DNA of 64,000 nucleotides. It comes from CAYLZW01 sp964388085. GTDB lineage: Bacteria; Myxococcota; UBA727; CAYLZW01. A model generated the notes under the pieces. That model searched no databases and was not told where the DNA came from. It saw only the letters and a program-made list of their open reading frames with translations. The position numbers were made by a program, and so were the translations under genes. Numbering within the stretch: position 1 is the first letter of the stretch; each line of letters begins with the position of its first letter. Positions 61,777 through 64,000 of the stretch are shown here, one piece after another. The stretch is taken from assembly GCA_964388085.1 (NCBI GenBank), contig CAYLZW010000002.1, positions 15,696 to 79,695 of the forward strand, in the 5' to 3' direction.

Positions 61777-61788
61777 CTATGTGCATAG
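61777..61788. promoter_or_regulatory. AT-rich palindrome, candidate antitoxin operator
   Basis: CTATG-TG-CATAG sits four bases before the antitoxin ATG, in one of the few AT-rich patches of the window. VapB-type antitoxins bind palindromes at their own promoter, so this is a plausible autoregulatory site. Its position so close to the start leaves little room for a ribosome binding site. Confidence 0.4.
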
Positions 61789-61792
61789 AAAT

Positions 61793-63064
61793 CTATCTGC
61801 GAGGCAAGACGCCGGCGCTTCGGCCGTCAAGGGACCCGAAGGCGCCGGCCTTGTCGAGCGTCTCCTGCCACTCCTCGTCGGGCACCGAGCCGACGACGAT
61901 GCCTCCCCCGACATGCAGCGCGCCCGGCCCGTCGCTCGGCCGGATCCACGTGCGGATGAGCAACGACGCGGCGCCGTTCCCTTGCCCGTCGACGACGCCG
62001 AGCACGCCCGTGTACGGCCCCCGCGGCCCCTCCTCCAGCTCGTGGATGACGTCGAGCGCGGCCGACTTCGGCGCGCCCGTGATGCTGCCGCCCGGCGCCG
62101 TGGCAAGGAGCAGCTCGGACAGACGCAGCCCTGGACGCAGCTTCGCCGTCACCTCGCTCTCGAGGTGGTGCACGTTTCGAACGCTCAGCGAGCGCATGAG
62201 CGCCGTGACGGAGACGCCGCCCGTCGAGGCCACGCGGCCGAGATCGTTGCGCAGCAGGTCCACGATCATCACGTGCTCGGCCGCGTCCTTCTGACTGTCG
62301 CGCAGCTCCTGAAGCAGGCGCTCGTCCTCGTCGGGGGTGGCGCCGCGCGGGCGGGTGCCCTTGATGGGATACGCGGCCGCCCTGCCCTCGCCGAGGTGCC
62401 AGGTCAGGAAGCACTCGGGGGAGAGGCTGACCAGCGTCGCTCCCCGCTCGTCGTCGACGAAGGCGGCGAACGGCGGCTCTCGCTCGGCCGTGCGCGCGAG
62501 GAACCAACGGGCGGCGTCCTCGAGCGACGTCGGCTCCATGACGAGCGGGTGCGCGAGGTTCGCCTGGTAGAGCGTGCCCGCGAACAGGTGCTCCCGGCAG
62601 CGCGCGACGCGCTCGACGTGACGCTCCCTGGCGTCGTCGGGGAGCGTGAGCTGAAGGGACGAAGCGTCGTCGATCGAAGCGCCCTCGTCGTCGCCGCGCA
62701 CGGCGCTTCGGTACACGCGCACCCACGCGTCGGCGCCGTACGACTGCTTCCGCGGGTGCCGGGGGGCGAGCGGATCGAGCGCGGCCGCGGCCTCGTAGCC
62801 GAGCAGGAACACGCACATGTCGTCGGAGCCGAGGCCTGCCGTCACGTCGTCGAGCGTTTGCAGCAGGGCGTGGACGTCGTCACCGTCCCGCTCGTCGCCG
62901 CGGAGCTCTACGCGGGCGAGCTCGTCGGGATCCGTCAGGAGCGCGGGCGCGCCGACGTGACGGCCGCCGAGGTACGCGAAGCCCCTCGTGCTGCGTGCGG
63001 CGTCGAGGAGCGCGCTGCGGGGGCCGGTCGCGGTCTGTCGTCGAGGATGGAGCGCGGTCGTCAC
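61793..63064 (-). CDS. pabB: Aminodeoxychorismate synthase component I
   Basis: This is a chorismate-binding enzyme. The key motif PIKGTRPRG has Lys where anthranilate synthases have Ala; the Lys marks 4-amino-4-deoxychorismate synthase, the first step to p-aminobenzoate and folate. Other conserved parts: GTLYQANLAHPL, HVMIVDLLRNDLGRV, GSITGAPK (chorismate/Mg site) and YTGVLGVV, with a GGGIV near the end. The GTG at 63064 gives 423 residues; GTG at 63139 would add 25 unlikely residues rich in Pro/Cys. Neither has a strong ribosome site, so the start is uncertain. The amidotransferase partner PabA is not in the window. Confidence 0.87.
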   Translation of the reverse strand: MTTALHPRRQTATGPRSALLDAARSTRGFAYLGGRHVGAPALLTDPDELARVELRGDERDGDDVHALLQTLDDVTAGLGSDDMCVFLLGYEAAAALDPLAPRHPRKQSYGADAWVRVYRSAVRGDDEGASIDDASSLQLTLPDDARERHVERVARCREHLFAGTLYQANLAHPLVMEPTSLEDAARWFLARTAEREPPFAAFVDDERGATLVSLSPECFLTWHLGEGRAAAYPIKGTRPRGATPDEDERLLQELRDSQKDAAEHVMIVDLLRNDLGRVASTGGVSVTALMRSLSVRNVHHLESEVTAKLRPGLRLSELLLATAPGGSITGAPKSAALDVIHELEEGPRGPYTGVLGVVDGQGNGAASLLIRTWIRPSDGPGALHVGGGIVVGSVPDEEWQETLDKAGAFGSLDGRSAGVLPRR

Positions 63065-63111
63065 TCGGCGACGCTGGCACAGCGTCGTTGGGATGCAAGG
63101 CACGGGGGGCT

Positions 63112-63151
63112 TCGGCACATGGCATGGGGCATGGGGCACAGGGCATCGGGG
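63112..63151. repeat. Low-complexity GGCATGGG/GGCACAGG repeats
   Basis: Four imperfect copies of a GGCAYRGGG-like unit lie between the divergent pabB and haem A synthase genes, in non-coding DNA. They may be a slippage product; I see no further role. Confidence 0.4.
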
Positions 63152-63210
63152 CGCGTGCTTTGGGACACGCCCTTGCCACCTGGGGTGGAGGTCGTCAGAA
63201 CCAGCAGGCG

Positions 63211-64000
63211 ATGCAACCGTCCGCGAACGTCCCCCCGAAGAGCGTCCTCGTCTGGCTGGCGTCGTTGTACGCCCTCGTCCTGTTGATGGTCGTCGTCGGC
63301 GGCATCACGCGACTGACGGGCTCGGGTCTCTCCATGGTCGTCTGGCAGCCGCTCATCGGCGCCGTGCCGCCGCTCTCCGAGGCCGACTGGCTCTCCACCT
63401 TCGAGGCCTACCAGCAGACGCCGCAGTACCTCCAGGTCAACCACTGGATGACCGTCGACGACTTCAAACGCATCTTCCTTTGGGAGTACCTGCACCGGCT
63501 GCTCGGGCGCGGCATCGGCGTCGTGACCGCGCTGCCCTGGCTCTACTTCGTTCTGCGCGGTCGTCTGCGCGGCAGGTGGACGGGCCTGACCTTCCTCGCG
63601 TTCGTCCTCGGAGGGCTGCAGGGCGCGCTCGGCTGGTTCATGGTGAAGAGCGGCCTCGTCGACGTGCCCGCCGTCAGCCACCTGCGCCTCGCCGCGCACC
63701 TGACGCTCGCGTTCCTCGTCGGTCAGTGGCTGTTTTGGATCCTGCTCGACGCCAGCAAGCCGAGCCTCATCCGCGCGCGAGGCAACGCGATCTCGAAGGC
63801 AGCCTGGTGCGTGGGCGCGCTCGTCGTCGTGCAGATCATCTATGGCGCGTTCATGGCCGGCACGCGCGCGGGCTACATGTTCCAGACGTTCCCCGACATG
63901 AACGGCGCCTTCATCGCGCCCGGCTCCTTCTCGCTCTCCCCGGCGTGGCTGAACCTCGTCGAGAACCCGGCCGCCATCCACACGGTGCATCGCTGGCTCG
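63211..64000 (+). CDS. ctaA: Haem A synthase, COX15/CtaA family (3' end outside window)
   Basis: The frame runs open to the end of the window (263 codons seen). The ATG at 63211 is preceded by AGCAGG. The N-terminus carries a membrane helix (WLASLYALVLLMVVVGGITR) followed by LTGSGLSMVVWQPLIGAVPP, QYLQVNHWM and the haem-ligand region FLWEYLHRLLGR. Later helices include FVLGGLQGALGW and HLRLAAHL (second His), and VHTVHRWL-like His residues appear at the very end. This is the COX15 type without the disulfide loop. It oxidises haem O to haem A for cytochrome aa3 oxidase. Cytochrome oxidase genes probably lie beyond the window. Confidence 0.9.
   Translation, partial: MQPSANVPPKSVLVWLASLYALVLLMVVVGGITRLTGSGLSMVVWQPLIGAVPPLSEADWLSTFEAYQQTPQYLQVNHWMTVDDFKRIFLWEYLHRLLGRGIGVVTALPWLYFVLRGRLRGRWTGLTFLAFVLGGLQGALGWFMVKSGLVDVPAVSHLRLAAHLTLAFLVGQWLFWILLDASKPSLIRARGNAISKAAWCVGALVVVQIIYGAFMAGTRAGYMFQTFPDMNGAFIAPGSFSLSPAWLNLVENPAAIHTVHRWL

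Noticed and set aside
1..64000. tRNA, rRNA, insertion sequence, prophage or integrase genes
   Set aside because: No transposase, integrase or phage protein and no cloverleaf or rRNA-like sequence was noticed in reading either strand; a dedicated RNA search was not possible here.

Overview
The window is very GC-rich, with long shadow frames opposite most genes. It reads like a chromosome segment of a Myxococcota-type (delta-proteobacterial, myxobacterium-like) Gram-negative. The evidence is four eukaryotic-type Ser/Thr kinases, a SpoIIE-type phosphatase, PilZ and GHKL proteins, TolC/HlyD export genes, a lipoprotein alpha-2-macroglobulin paired with PbpC, and a secreted thrombospondin-type-3/SGNH protein. 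Coding density is high and no gap exceeds 300 bases. No rRNA, tRNA, CRISPR array, insertion sequence or prophage was seen. The taxonomic call is an inference from gene content only.

1-17.9 kb: after a truncated secreted metalloprotease and two tandem paralogues of unknown function comes the most interesting region, a probable RiPP (ribosomal peptide natural product) locus. It holds a YcaO cyclodehydratase fused to an E1-like leader-binding half, and a 39-residue Lys-rich candidate precursor directly upstream of it. Divergent to these is an alpha/beta-hydrolase / PqqD-like / PaaK-type adenylate-forming triple fusion, translationally coupled to a SufS-like cysteine desulfurase. The locus also has a PqqD-like HlyD protein, a PqqD-M50 protease-HlyD fusion, and TolC. 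Four different proteins carry a PqqD-like (RiPP recognition element) winged helix. No flavin dehydrogenase, TfuA, lanthipeptide enzyme, radical SAM enzyme or ABC exporter was seen.

17.9-33.1 kb: a signalling region. A GAF-SpoIIE PP2C phosphatase is followed, after a TSP3/SGNH secreted protein, by seven tightly packed minus-strand genes: two receiver-like/GHKL ATPases, a PilZ protein, a free-standing STAS/zinc-ribbon protein, and three soluble Ser/Thr kinases whose N-termini carry the same STAS/zinc-ribbon module. This looks like an expanded partner-switching network in which STAS domains are covalently fused to kinases.

33.4-39.7 kb: a four-gene catabolic operon with a PoxB/YdaP-like ThDP enzyme, an enolase-superfamily dehydratase or racemase, a YdiJ-like FAD/Fe-S 2-hydroxyacid dehydrogenase, and a protein of the Anabaena sensory rhodopsin transducer (ASRT) family with no rhodopsin nearby. 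It is followed by a membrane-anchored Ser/Thr kinase and a small TPR-like membrane protein.

43-47.4 kb: a planctomycete-like trio (DUF1549-like dihaem cytochrome, Tat-exported DUF1501 protein, DUF2231/cytochrome c membrane protein). 47.5-55.7 kb: alpha-2-macroglobulin with an intact thioester motif plus penicillin-binding protein 1C. 55.8-63.1 kb: NAD-malic enzyme, then a minus-strand run of PabB, an orphan VapB-type antitoxin, a PuuA-like glutamine synthetase homologue, an aldehyde dehydrogenase and an iron alcohol dehydrogenase. The window ends inside a haem A synthase (CtaA/COX15) gene.
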